DNA of 32,946 nt from VRUE01 sp035556755 (GTDB lineage: Bacteria > Actinomycetota > Thermoleophilia > Solirubrobacterales > 70-9), in the NCBI GenBank assembly GCA_035556755.1, contig DATMEP010000092.1, positions 1-32,946 on the forward strand, in the 5' to 3' direction. Below, in pieces: positions 23,025 through 31,626 of this stretch. The notes below the pieces were generated by a model. The model had not been told where the DNA came from, made no database searches, and saw only the letters and a list, made by a program, of their open reading frames with translations. The translations under genes and the position numbers were made by a program. The first letter of the stretch is position 1. Every line of letters starts with the position of its first letter.

Positions 23025-23642
23025 TCAGCCTTCGACGACCAGCCCGGTCAGCGGCACCGGCAGGTCCGGGGCGGGATCCGAGCGTCCGACGCAGGCCAGC
23101 GTCGCGTCGGACTCGGCGGCAACCGCCGCGAGGGCCCCGTCCTCCCCGCTGGCCGGTCCCGCGAACACGACGAGCTCGTAACCGCCGCGCAGTTTCGCGA
23201 CCACGTGTCGAAAGCCCTCCGATTCGAGCAGAGCGCTGCCGTCGCGGACGGGCCTGCCGGCGACGACGCAGACGAGCGGCTCGGACGCCGTGGCGGAACC
23301 GGGGCCGGCGAGAACGACGGGCTCGAGGACGCGGCCGGCGTCCGCCTCCCCGCGCAGGTACTCGCCGAGGCCGGGAGCGACCGCGAGGCCGAGCTCTTCC
23401 GCAAGAGCGGGCTCGTCCAGGTCGCACTCGACCAGCACGGTGCGGGTCCCTCCCACGGCGGCGGCAGTCGCCAACCCCACCGCCGCCTGCTGCCTGCGCG
23501 CCGGGTCACCGGTTACCAGCACCGTGTGGGCGGGCCCCAGCTCCTCGCGCAGACCATCGAAGGCGGCCAGGTCGCGGCGGCGCAGCGTCCCCGCTCGCAG
23601 GGCCGGGCCCGCCTGGGACGGGATCTCGCCGAGGATCCTCAC
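23025..23642 (-). CDS. CpsD/MinD-like P-loop protein with degenerate Walker A
   Basis: The 205-residue protein begins with ILGEIP, as in the kinase half of CpsD/Wzc-like proteins. It then has HTVLVTGDPARRQQAAVGLATAAA where a Walker A (GxGKS/T) should be; the invariant Lys and Ser/Thr are missing. The Walker A' strand TVLVECDLDEPALAEELGL and a downstream YELVVFAGPASG (Walker B position) keep the fold. It ends without a Tyr-rich tail. It is probably a non-hydrolysing relative, perhaps a scaffold or regulator. The GTG start overlaps the argS stop by 4 nt. Confidence 0.65.
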   Translation of the reverse strand: MRILGEIPSQAGPALRAGTLRRRDLAAFDGLREELGPAHTVLVTGDPARRQQAAVGLATAAAVGGTRTVLVECDLDEPALAEELGLAVAPGLGEYLRGEADAGRVLEPVVLAGPGSATASEPLVCVVAGRPVRDGSALLESEGFRHVVAKLRGGYELVVFAGPASGEDGALAAVAAESDATLACVGRSDPAPDLPVPLTGLVVEG

Positions 23643-25291
23643 ATCCGCTCTGGCGCCGAGATTCCGAGCAGCCCCAGCGCCCCGGCGATCGTCCGCTTTG
23701 CGAGCAGGCAGAGCGCCAGTCGGGACTGCTCGACCCCCTCGCCCTCGGCGCCGACCACCTGACAGTCGCGGTAGAAGGCGTGGAAGTCGGCCGCCACCGC
23801 CGTCGAGTAGGCGCAGACGCGGTGCGGCGCCCGGCGCGCGGCGGCCTCGCGGACCTCGTCGGGGAACTCGAGCAGCCGCTTGACCAGGTCCCGCTCGGCG
23901 GGCTCCAGATCGGTGCCCGGGGTCGGCACGCCGGCCTCCCCCGCCGCCCCGCCTGCCTTGCGCAGGATGCTGGCGATGCGAGCGTGCGCGTACTGCACGT
24001 AGTAGACGGGGTTGTCGCTCGACTCGCGCCGCGCCAGCTCGAGGTCGAGGTCGACCGTCGTGTCGTGACTGCGCCAGAGCATGAACCAGCGCGTCGCGTC
24101 GACGCCGATGTCGTCGACGAGCTCGTCGAGCGAGACGAAGTCGCCGCTGCGCTTCGACATCTGCGCCCGCTCGCCGCCTTCGACGATGTGGACGAGCCGC
24201 ATGATCAGCGCCTCGAGCACGTCGGGGTCGGCACCGAGTGCGGCGATCGCCGCACGGACGCGCGGGGCATAGCCGTGGTGGTCGGCGCCGAGAACGTCGA
24301 TCAGCCGCTCGAAGCCCCGGTCGAGCTTGTCGCGGTGGTAGGCGACGTCGGCGGCCAGGTAGGTCGGTTCCCCCTCGGCACGGACGAGGACCCGGTCCTT
24401 GTCGTCGCCGAAGGTGGTGCTGCACAGCCACAGCGCACCGTCGCTGCGGTAGGTGTGCCCTCGCTTCTCCAACTGCGAGAGCGCCTCGTCGACCTCGCCG
24501 CTCGCGTAGAGGTCGCGCTCGGAGAACCAGGTGTCGAAGTGGACCCCGAAGCGGTCGAGGCTCTCCCGCACGCCCGCGAGGATCAGCTCGACGCCGCGCC
24601 GGCCCACCGCGTCGGCATCGGCGGGGTCGATCCCCTCGGCGGCGATCCGCTCCGCCAGGTCGGCGACGTAGGGGCCCTCGTAGCCGTCCTCGGGCAGCTC
24701 GCCACCGGTCATCCGGGCGACGATCGAGGCGGCGAAGCGCTGCACCTGGCCGCCCGCGTCGTTGACGTAGAACTCGCGCTCCGCCTCGTGGCCGACGGCG
24801 GTTAGGAGCCGGACCAGGGCATCGCCGTAGGCGGCATGACGACCGCCGCCCACGTGCAGCGGCCCGGTCGGGTTGGCCGAGACGAACTCGACCAGGATGC
24901 GTTCTGGCGACTCGGTCGGGGCAGGGCCGAGCTGCTCGCCCGCCGACCCGAGCGTCGTCATCGCGCCGCGGAACCAGGCGTCGGAGAGGAAGAGGTTGAC
25001 GAAGCCGGGACCGGCCACCTCGACCCGCTCCAGGCTCCCCTGCGCCCCCAGCTCGCGCTCCAGCTCCACGCAGAGACGGGCGGCGACGTCGCGCGGGCTT
25101 TCCCCCAGCGGGGCGGCCAGCAGCATCGCGGCGTTGGAGCTGTAGTCGCCCAGCTCCGGCTTCGGCGGCCGGTCCAGGGTCGGCTCGGGACCGGCCGGCT
25201 CGCCGTCGCGCAGAGCGCGGGTGGCGCGGTTGACGGCCGAGCGAAGCTCGGCGATCGGCTCGGTGGCACTGGTGGTCACGGTCGGTCGCAT
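23639..25291 (-). CDS. argS: Arginyl-tRNA synthetase
   Basis: The 550-residue class I synthetase has an N-terminal Add1 domain (residues 1-110) and the HIGH motif as HVGG in ANPTGPLHVGGGRHAAYGD (about 146-149). FYVNDAGGQVQRF follows, then the KMSKS-loop equivalent AQMSKRSGDFVSL (about 376-388). A DALR anticodon-binding domain (RVCAYSTAVAADFHAFYRDCQV) ends at IS-APERM. It charges tRNA-Arg in the cytoplasm. ATG 25291 is used; GTG five codons later is an alternative. The only other gene on this unit is the coupled P-loop-like protein. The divergent phosphoesterase starts 27 nt away. Confidence 0.97.
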   Translation of the reverse strand: MRPTVTTSATEPIAELRSAVNRATRALRDGEPAGPEPTLDRPPKPELGDYSSNAAMLLAAPLGESPRDVAARLCVELERELGAQGSLERVEVAGPGFVNLFLSDAWFRGAMTTLGSAGEQLGPAPTESPERILVEFVSANPTGPLHVGGGRHAAYGDALVRLLTAVGHEAEREFYVNDAGGQVQRFAASIVARMTGGELPEDGYEGPYVADLAERIAAEGIDPADADAVGRRGVELILAGVRESLDRFGVHFDTWFSERDLYASGEVDEALSQLEKRGHTYRSDGALWLCSTTFGDDKDRVLVRAEGEPTYLAADVAYHRDKLDRGFERLIDVLGADHHGYAPRVRAAIAALGADPDVLEALIMRLVHIVEGGERAQMSKRSGDFVSLDELVDDIGVDATRWFMLWRSHDTTVDLDLELARRESSDNPVYYVQYAHARIASILRKAGGAAGEAGVPTPGTDLEPAERDLVKRLLEFPDEVREAAARRAPHRVCAYSTAVAADFHAFYRDCQVVGAEGEGVEQSRLALCLLAKRTIAGALGLLGISAPERM

Positions 25292-25318
25292 CGTATGGGC
25301 CGGGATACGCTGGCGGCC

Positions 25319-26059
25319 ATGCGCGTCGCGGCAATCACCGACATCCACGCCAACCTACCCGCACTCGAGGCGGTCCTCGCCTCGATCGAGGCGGTCGGCG
25401 TCGAGGAGATCTGGTGCCTCGGCGATGTGGTCGGCTACGGGGCGGAGCCCGACGCCTGCGCGGACCTGGTGCGGGATCGCTGCGCCCTCTGCCTGGTCGG
25501 CAACCACGACCTCGCGGTGCTGGGCGCGCTCGACGTCTCCGCCTTCTCCGAGGCGGCGGCCGTGGCCGTGTCGTGGACCCGTGAGCACGTCTCCGAGCCG
25601 ACGCTCGAGCTGCTGCGCGAACTGGAGCCGAGCAACCGGCGCGAGGGCATCTCGCTCTCCCACGCCTCTCCGCGCGACCCGGTCTGGGAGTACGTGCTCT
25701 CCCCCGAGCAGGCGGACGCCTGCCTCGATGCCCAGCCGGAGCGGATCGGCCTGATCGGCCACTCGCACGTCTCGCTGTTCTTCGTCCGCCCCGTCGAGCC
25801 GGAGCGCGGCGAGGTCCACGGCGCCCAGGCGAGCGACGACACTCTTCTCGACCTCGGCAGCGGCAGCTGGCTGGTCAACCCCGGCAGCGTCGGGCAACCC
25901 CGCGACGGCGATCCACGCGCGGCCTGGCTGGAGCTGGACACCGAGGCTCTGACGGCCCGTTTCCATCGCGTCGGCTACGACGTCGGCCGCGCCGCCTCCT
26001 CGATCGTCGGGGCCGGCCTTCCCAGCCGTCTCGCGGACAGGCTCCACGTCGGCCAGTGA
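25319..26059 (+). CDS. Metallophosphoesterase (YfcE/MJ0936-like)
   Basis: The 246-residue protein has the calcineurin-like metal sites in order: SDIH-type TDIHANLPAL at the N-terminus, GDVVGYG, GNHD in LVGNHDLAVLG, SHASP, and GHSHVSLFF with a late NPGSVGQPRDGDPRAAW. These are the two-metal ligands of the MPE family. Substrates vary (cyclic nucleotides, phosphodiesters) and are not predictable here. TACGCT ends 7 nt before the ATG with no ribosome site, suggesting a leaderless start. Confidence 0.92.
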   Translation: MRVAAITDIHANLPALEAVLASIEAVGVEEIWCLGDVVGYGAEPDACADLVRDRCALCLVGNHDLAVLGALDVSAFSEAAAVAVSWTREHVSEPTLELLRELEPSNRREGISLSHASPRDPVWEYVLSPEQADACLDAQPERIGLIGHSHVSLFFVRPVEPERGEVHGAQASDDTLLDLGSGSWLVNPGSVGQPRDGDPRAAWLELDTEALTARFHRVGYDVGRAASSIVGAGLPSRLADRLHVGQ

Positions 26060-26112
26060 ACGTCAGATGCAGGGAAAATCCGCGCCCAGAGCCGTTCTCT
26101 AGACTCGGCCGA

Positions 26113-26715
26113 GTGCGCCGCCCGGTCGTATCCCTGCTCATCCTCGCGCTCACCGGCGGGGGCGCGGTCCTCTTTGCCTCCTGCGGCGAGGAGGACGCGC
26201 GGCTGCTTCCGGGCGATACCGCGCGAGAGATCACCGCCAACCTCGACACCGTCCAGCAGCTCGCCGACGAAGGCGACTGCGTCGGCGCCGAAAGCGCGGC
26301 GCTGCAGGTGAGCGAACAGGTGGAAGCGCTGGGCAACGTCGACGAGCGCCTGCAGCGCGCCCTGCGAGAAGGCGCGGAACGGCTGAACGAAGTCGTCGCC
26401 GGGTGCGAAGAAGAGGGGGAAGCCGTGGCGCCGGAAACGATCGAACCGGAAACCGAAACCACGCCGGCGGACGAGGAGGAGGAAAAGGAGCGGGAGAAAC
26501 AGGAACGGGCGGAGGAAAAGGAAGAAGAGAAGGAACGGCGGGAGGAAGAGCGCGAAGAAAAAGAGACCCCACCGCCGCTCCCGCCTCAGTCCGAAGGCGA
26601 AGACGACGGGTCGGATGATGACGACGACGGCGAGAGCGGGCCGGGTGGCAACGAGGGCGAAGGAACCCCCTCGGGCGGCGTCAGCCCCGGCACCCCCGCA
26701 GGCGAGGGCGAGTGA
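26113..26715 (+). CDS. Putative lipoprotein with a charged single-helix segment
   Basis: From GTG 26113 the protein has a lipoprotein signal (RRPVVSLLILALTGGGAVLFASC) with Cys24 at the lipobox. A helical domain follows (about residues 25-105, with two cysteines, DTVQQLADEGDC and LNEVVAGCEE). Next comes a run of about 35 alternating Glu, Lys and Arg residues, and a low-complexity Gly/Ser/Pro/Asp tail. The alternative start GTG 26056 would give an over-long leader. TAGACT ends 7 nt before GTG 26113, fitting a leaderless transcript. The stop overlaps the kinase start (TGATG), so the lipoprotein may be the kinase's sensor or partner. No family recognised. Confidence 0.7.
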   Translation: MRRPVVSLLILALTGGGAVLFASCGEEDARLLPGDTAREITANLDTVQQLADEGDCVGAESAALQVSEQVEALGNVDERLQRALREGAERLNEVVAGCEEEGEAVAPETIEPETETTPADEEEEKEREKQERAEEKEEEKERREEEREEKETPPPLPPQSEGEDDGSDDDDDGESGPGGNEGEGTPSGGVSPGTPAGEGE

Positions 26716-27932
26716 TGGAGGTCGGGACCCTCTCCGGGCGATACGAGATCGGCGACCGGCTCGGCTCGGGCGGGATGTCGAACGTCTACCGCGCGACCGA
26801 CCAGATCCTCGAGCGCACCGTCGCGGTCAAGATCCTCGCCGAGCACCTCTCCGACGACGAGCGCTTCGTCGCCCGCTTCAGGCGAGAGGCGCTGGCGGTG
26901 GCGAAGCTGGTCCACCCCAACATCGTCCAGGTCTACGACACGGGGATCGACGAGGGGCGCCACTACATCGTGATGGAGGTCGTCGAGGGACGCTCGGGGG
27001 CCCAGATCCTGCAGCGGCAGGGCCCGTTCGACCCCGAGATGGCGGCCGAGGCGGGAATCCAGGCCTGCGCCGGGCTCGACTACGCACACCGCCGCGGGAT
27101 CATCCACCGCGATGTCAAGCCCGGCAACCTGATGCTCGTCGGCGGCCCGGTCGGTGGCGGCGCGATGACGGTGAAACTGACCGATTTCGGGATCGCGCGG
27201 GCGATCGAACAGACGCGGATCACCCAGGTCGGCTCGGTGGTCGGCACCGCGGCCTACCTCTCCCCCGAGCAGGTCCGCGGCGAGGAGGCGACGCCGGCGA
27301 CCGACGTCTACGCGCTCGGCGTCGTCCTCTACCAGTTCCTCACCGGGCGGCTGCCATACGAGGGCTCGACGCTGGCCGAGCTGGCGGTGCGCCAGCAGAA
27401 CGAGCGACCGCTGCCGCCCAGCGCCTACAACGAAGCGGTTTCGGACAGCCTCGGCAGCGCGGTGCTGCGGGCGCTCGAAGGCGACGCCGCACGCCGTTAC
27501 GCGAGCGCCGACGAGCTGGCGGGCGGCCTGCAGCTCGGCCTGCAGGGCGAGGACGTCACCCTGCCGCTCGGCGAGGACACGGAGCCGACCCGCGTGCTCG
27601 GGGGCGAGACCGCGACGCGCCGCCTCGACCGCACCGAACAGACCGAGTACCGCCCCGCCTCGCCGAGCCGCCGCCCCTCACCGCGCGTCCCCCCTCCCCC
27701 TGCTCCGCCACCGCCCGCTCCTCCCACCCCCCGCAAGCGCAGCGCCTTCTCCCGCTTCACCCGTTTCGTCCTCGCCGCGGTCCTCCTCGTCCTGATCGCC
27801 GCCGCGGTGGCCACCGCCGTGATCGTCCTCACCGATCAGGCAAGCGGTGTGCGCGCCACCGAAGTCGCCGGCGACTCTGTCGACCGGGTCGTCGAAGAGT
27901 TGAAAGAACTGGTCGAGCGGAACACCGAATAG
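26715..27932 (+). CDS. Membrane Ser/Thr protein kinase (PknB-like, no PASTA domains)
   Basis: The 405-residue protein has a complete Hanks-type kinase domain (about residues 8-265). It shows Gly-rich loop LGSGGMSNVY, VAVKIL with the ATP lysine, catalytic loop HRDVKPGNLM, DFGIA, activation segment with candidate Thr residues (TRITQVGSVVGTAAYLSPE), and DVYALGVVLYQFLTG. A Pro-rich juxtamembrane linker leads to one membrane helix (LAAVLLVLIAAAVATAVIVL) and an outer tail of only about 40 residues. Usual PknB proteins carry PASTA repeats there. The coupled lipoprotein upstream could replace the missing sensor domain. GTG 26712 is a possible alternative start. Confidence 0.94.
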   Translation: MEVGTLSGRYEIGDRLGSGGMSNVYRATDQILERTVAVKILAEHLSDDERFVARFRREALAVAKLVHPNIVQVYDTGIDEGRHYIVMEVVEGRSGAQILQRQGPFDPEMAAEAGIQACAGLDYAHRRGIIHRDVKPGNLMLVGGPVGGGAMTVKLTDFGIARAIEQTRITQVGSVVGTAAYLSPEQVRGEEATPATDVYALGVVLYQFLTGRLPYEGSTLAELAVRQQNERPLPPSAYNEAVSDSLGSAVLRALEGDAARRYASADELAGGLQLGLQGEDVTLPLGEDTEPTRVLGGETATRRLDRTEQTEYRPASPSRRPSPRVPPPPAPPPPAPPTPRKRSAFSRFTRFVLAAVLLVLIAAAVATAVIVLTDQASGVRATEVAGDSVDRVVEELKELVERNTE

Positions 27933-27941
27933 CGGCGGTTG

Positions 27942-28802
27942 CTACTCGGCCGGCTGCGGCGCTATCGCGACCGGGCCGGGATCTTCACTGCGTTCCTGGT
28001 CGCAGTGGCGCGACACGGCGAAAAGCGCGAGCCAAAGGAGGATCCCGAGGAAGTACGGGATGAGGAGCCACAGGTGCAAATGCAGGCCGAGCAGGAAACG
28101 GACACCGAACGGAGCCGTGACGAGGACGACAGCCAACAGTCCGAGCCATGGCCGTTGCCAACTGGACTGCCACCTCCAGAACTTGGGCCACCTGTGCCGC
28201 AGGCGCTTCCACACCCGAGCCGCGTGCCTCAGCTTGGCATCACCCGCCATCCCGCGGTAGATCACGAAGCCGATGCAGAGCGCGACGACGATCCCACCAA
28301 CCATGATCCCGGCCTGGAGCGGTGCAGGCTCCGCTTTGACGGGTTCCCCATCTTTGCCCGAAGACGACGACACTCCGATCGCCGACCCGAGGACCAAGCC
28401 CAAAGCGACGAGGGCGTACTGCACGTACTGGGCGATCTTGGGGCCGGCCGGCGTCACGGCCATCACGTAGTCACGGAATGCGGCCAGCGTCAGGCCGCGA
28501 GGCGGCTTCAGTTCCCGGCCACGCTGGGTGGGCGCCCACTCGGTCTGGGCGATCACGTCGCCGTAGGCGTCCCGGCAGTCGGGCAGGGGCTCGATCAGCC
28601 TCTTCCGGCGCGCCAGCTCCAGCACGTCGAGGATCTCCCCGCCCTCGAGATTCAACCGAAACAGCGGGAGGCCCCTGCCCTCGATCTCCTCCGCCGAACT
28701 CGCCCCGTGCAGCACCAGGTGCGGCAGGAGAATCTGGTGAAAGACGCTCTGCGCGTCGCCGTCACTCTCGAGTTGTGTTCCAAGTTGCGAGCGCATCGTC
28801 AT
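27942..28802 (-). CDS. Winged-helix-like domain fused to a four-helix membrane region
   Basis: The 286-residue protein is not a family I can name. Residues about 15-110 resemble a small winged-helix protein: an N-terminal helix, then GGEILDVLELARRKRLIEPL and a wing-like TEWAPTQRGRELKPPRG. The rest has four likely membrane segments: VQYALVALGLVLGSAIGV, GIMVGGIVVALCIGFVIY, WLGLLAVVLVTAPFGVRFLL and WLLIPYFLGILLWLALFAV. A Trp/Arg-rich linker joins them. A membrane-tethered regulator is possible. It is convergent with the kinase gene (9 nt between stops). Minus-strand TTGACA (28851-28846) may belong to its promoter. Confidence 0.7.
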   Translation of the reverse strand: MTMRSQLGTQLESDGDAQSVFHQILLPHLVLHGASSAEEIEGRGLPLFRLNLEGGEILDVLELARRKRLIEPLPDCRDAYGDVIAQTEWAPTQRGRELKPPRGLTLAAFRDYVMAVTPAGPKIAQYVQYALVALGLVLGSAIGVSSSSGKDGEPVKAEPAPLQAGIMVGGIVVALCIGFVIYRGMAGDAKLRHAARVWKRLRHRWPKFWRWQSSWQRPWLGLLAVVLVTAPFGVRFLLGLHLHLWLLIPYFLGILLWLALFAVSRHCDQERSEDPGPVAIAPQPAE

Positions 28803-28860
28803 TCCGACAGTGGTTCCTCAAACCTTTCGCACTAAGAAACCTTTGTCAAGCGGTCGTATG

Positions 28861-30060
28861 TCACGCCCAGGGCGGCGCACCGGCCAGTATCGCCGTGGAG
28901 TAGGAATCAAGTGCACCGGCGGCGATAGCAGCGCGAGCGTTGGCCACCAGCTCGTTCAGGTAGGTCAGGTTGTGGAGGCAGAGGAGGCGGACGGCGGTCA
29001 GCTCCTCGGCTCGCGAGAGGTAGCTGAGGTAGTCGCGGTCGTGATGGGTGCAGGCCGGGCAGGGGCAGCCGGCGACGATCGGGTCCCGGTCGCCCTCCCA
29101 GCCGGCCTTGCGCAGGTCGAGGCGAAAGCGGTTGGCGGGGTCCGGGGCGAGGGCGGTGCCGTGGCGGGCGAGGCGGGTTGGGATCGCGCAGTCGAAGACG
29201 TCGAGACCGAGGGCGATGCCGGCGAGGAGGTCGTCGACGTGGCCGATGCCGAGCAGGTGCTTGGGCGCCGCCTCCGGCAGCAGCGGCGCGGTCAGCCCGA
29301 GCACGCCGTACATCTCCTCCTTGTCGCGGCCCAGGGTGCCGCCGATAGCGATGCCGTCGACGCCGGCCTCGGAGACGACCTGCGCCGACTCGCGCCGCAG
29401 GTCCTCGTGGACACCGCCCTGGACGATCCCGAACACGGCCTGCCGCTCGGGACCGTGCTCGCCGTGCCACTCCAGGCACCGGCCCAACCATCGGTGGGTC
29501 CGCTCCATAGAGCGGGCGGTGTACTCGCGATCGGCGTGGTACGGCGTGCACTCGTCGAAGACCAGGGCGATGTCGGAGCCGAGCTTGGCCTGCACCTCCA
29601 TCGAGACCTCCGGCGAGAGGAACAGGGAGCTGCCGTCTCGGTAGGAGCGGAACCGGACCCCCTCCTCCCCGATCGAAACGACCGAGCCGCGATCGCCGCC
29701 GGGCCGTCCCTTCCCCTTCACCTCGTCGGCGACGCCGCCGTGCGCCAGCGAGAACACCTGGAACCCGCCTGAGTCGGTGATCAGCGCCCGCTCCCAGCCC
29801 ATGAACTCGTGCAGCCCGCCGGCAGCGGCGATCCGGTCCGGTCCCGGCGAGACGAACAGGTGGTAGGTGTTGCCGAGGATCAGCTCGTAGCCGAGCTCGG
29901 CAACCTCGCGCGACTCCAGGCTGCGCACCGTCCCCTTCGTCGCCAGCGGGATGAAGGCAGGCGTCTCGATCGGCCCGTGGGCGGTGTGAATGACACCAGC
30001 TCTGGCTGCCCCATCCCGAGCCTCCACCTCGAACCGCAGCCTCCCCGGTTCGGACCTCAC
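28861..30060 (-). CDS. tgt: Queuine tRNA-ribosyltransferase (TGT)
   Basis: The 399-residue TIM-barrel enzyme exchanges guanine 34 of GUN-anticodon tRNAs for a queuosine precursor. Visible signatures are the substrate pocket DSGGFQVFSL, GIVQGGVHEDLR, the nucleophilic Asp in LDVFDCAIPTRLARHG, and the zinc site GCPCPACTHHDRDYLSYL with the later His in LLCLHNLTYL. The GTG start at 30060 overlaps the gpmI stop by 4 nt. No queC/D/E/F genes are in the window, so PreQ1 or queuine supply cannot be judged. It is the last gene of the pgk-tpiA-gpmI-tgt operon. Confidence 0.96.
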   Translation of the reverse strand: MRSEPGRLRFEVEARDGAARAGVIHTAHGPIETPAFIPLATKGTVRSLESREVAELGYELILGNTYHLFVSPGPDRIAAAGGLHEFMGWERALITDSGGFQVFSLAHGGVADEVKGKGRPGGDRGSVVSIGEEGVRFRSYRDGSSLFLSPEVSMEVQAKLGSDIALVFDECTPYHADREYTARSMERTHRWLGRCLEWHGEHGPERQAVFGIVQGGVHEDLRRESAQVVSEAGVDGIAIGGTLGRDKEEMYGVLGLTAPLLPEAAPKHLLGIGHVDDLLAGIALGLDVFDCAIPTRLARHGTALAPDPANRFRLDLRKAGWEGDRDPIVAGCPCPACTHHDRDYLSYLSRAEELTAVRLLCLHNLTYLNELVANARAAIAAGALDSYSTAILAGAPPWA

Positions 30061-31568
30061 GCAATCAGCGACTTGCCGGTCATCGCCTCTGGCTGGGGGA
30101 CGCCGAGCAGTTGCAGCGCGGTCGGCGCCACGTCGGCGAGGATCCCGCCCTCCCGCAGCTCCAGCCCACCGGCCGTAACGATCAGTGGCACCGGGTTGAG
30201 CGAGTGCGCGGTGTTTGGCGAGCCGTCCGGCTCGAGCATGTGGTCGCAGTTGCCGTGGTCGGCGGTGACGATGCAGACTCCGCCCGAGCGCTCGACCGCC
30301 GCGACCACCTCGCCGAGGCAGGCATCGACCGTCTCCACCGCCTTCACCGCGGCGGGGATCGAGCCGGTGTGCCCGACCATGTCGGGATTGGCGAAGTTGA
30401 TGATGCTGAAGCGGTGGGCGCCGCCCGACCAGTGCCCGACGAAAGCCTCGGTGGCCGGGCGGGCGCTCATCTCCGGCTTCAGGTCGTAGGTCGGGACGTC
30501 GCGCGGCGAGTCGACCAGGCAACGCTCTTCCCCCTCCCACTCCTCCTCGCGACCGCCGTTGAAGAAGTAGGTGACGTGCGCGTACTTCTCGGTCTCGGCG
30601 ACGTGGAGCTGGTGACCGCCGGCCTCCGAGACGACCTCGGCGATGGTCGTCCGCGGCCGCGCCTCGCGAAAGGCGACCGGGTACGGCCAGCCCTTGCGGT
30701 ACTCGGTCATCGTGGTCAGGTCGAGGACCGGCCCACCGGCGCGGGAGAACTCGTCGAAGCCGGGCTCGGCCAGGGCGCGCGTCAGCTGGCGGGCGCGGTC
30801 GGGGCGGAAGTTGAGGAATATGGCCACGTCGCCCGGCGCGACGCCGTCGTAGTCGCCGATCACCGCCGGCACGACGAACTCATCCGAGTTGTCGTGCTCA
30901 TAGGAGGTCTCGATCGCCTCGGCGGCGCTGGCGAAATGCTGCCCCCTGGCGTGGACGATCGCGTCGTAGGCGAGCTTGGTCCGCTCCCAGCGGGTGTCGC
31001 GGTCCATCGCGTAGTAGCGGCCACTGACCGTGGCGATGCGGCCGGCCTGGCGCAGCCAGCGCTCCAGCTCGGCAAGGTAGGCGCGGCCGCCGTGCGGCAG
31101 CGTGTCGCGACCGTCGGTGAAGGCGTGGAAGACGACGTCCGGAACGCCCTCCTGGGAGGCCAACTCGATCGATGCCTCGATGTGCTCCCAGCCGGAGTGG
31201 ACGCCGCCGTCGGAGACCAGGCCGAGCAGGTGGAGGCGGCCACGCGGGCTTTGACGCGCCCGCTCGCAGGCCGCCAGCAGCGCCTCGTTCTCGAAGAAGC
31301 TGCCGTCGGCGATCGCGTCGTCGATCCGGGCGAGGTCCTGCTTGACCACCGCGCCGGCACCGAGGTTGAGGTGACCCACCTCCGAGTTGCCCATCTGCCC
31401 GTCGGGCAGCCCGACGTCGCGGCCCTGCGCCGTGAGCTGCGTATGCGGGTATTGGTCCCAGAGCCGGTCGAAGACGGGGGTCTCAGCGAGCGAGATCGCG
31501 TTACCGGGCCCCGGCGGCGCCAATCCCCAGCCGTCGAGGATGACGAGGGCGAGTGAGGAAACCGTCAA
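30057..31568 (-). CDS. gpmI: 2,3-bisphosphoglycerate-independent phosphoglycerate mutase
   Basis: The 503-residue enzyme of the alkaline-phosphatase superfamily converts 3- to 2-phosphoglycerate. It has ILDGWG with the first metal Asp, the phospho-serine in GQMGNSEVGHLNLGAG (Ser62), FLNFRPDRARQL, and the second metal cluster VTADHGNCDHM. The start is TTG, with GGAAGG 7 nt upstream. Four bases of that ribosome site lie inside a perfect 11-bp hairpin that fills the gap to tpiA, so translation may be dampened. gpmI occupies the place after tpiA that secG often has in actinobacteria. Confidence 0.96.
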   Translation of the reverse strand: MTVSSLALVILDGWGLAPPGPGNAISLAETPVFDRLWDQYPHTQLTAQGRDVGLPDGQMGNSEVGHLNLGAGAVVKQDLARIDDAIADGSFFENEALLAACERARQSPRGRLHLLGLVSDGGVHSGWEHIEASIELASQEGVPDVVFHAFTDGRDTLPHGGRAYLAELERWLRQAGRIATVSGRYYAMDRDTRWERTKLAYDAIVHARGQHFASAAEAIETSYEHDNSDEFVVPAVIGDYDGVAPGDVAIFLNFRPDRARQLTRALAEPGFDEFSRAGGPVLDLTTMTEYRKGWPYPVAFREARPRTTIAEVVSEAGGHQLHVAETEKYAHVTYFFNGGREEEWEGEERCLVDSPRDVPTYDLKPEMSARPATEAFVGHWSGGAHRFSIINFANPDMVGHTGSIPAAVKAVETVDACLGEVVAAVERSGGVCIVTADHGNCDHMLEPDGSPNTAHSLNPVPLIVTAGGLELREGGILADVAPTALQLLGVPQPEAMTGKSLIA

Positions 31569-31577
31569 CGCAGAGCC

Positions 31578-31624
31578 TTCCGGTGCGCTTTATGTGGGCA
31601 TGGCAAGCAAAAGGCGCACCGGAA
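31578..31624 (-). promoter_or_regulatory. Intergenic hairpin covering the gpmI ribosome site
   Basis: On the minus strand TTCCGGTGCGC (31624-31614) pairs perfectly with GCGCACCGGAA (31588-31578), extendable by three pairs including one G-U. The second arm contains GGAA of the gpmI ribosome site GGAAGG. The hairpin begins 2 nt after the tpiA stop codon and lacks a U-run, so it is better explained as an RNA-processing or translation-control element than a terminator. Confidence 0.6.
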
Positions 31625-31626
31625 CC

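Noticed and set aside
23643..25334. Upstream extension of the P-loop-like protein frame over argS
   Set aside because: Shadow of argS; the GTG at 23642 overlaps the argS stop and begins the recognisable domain.
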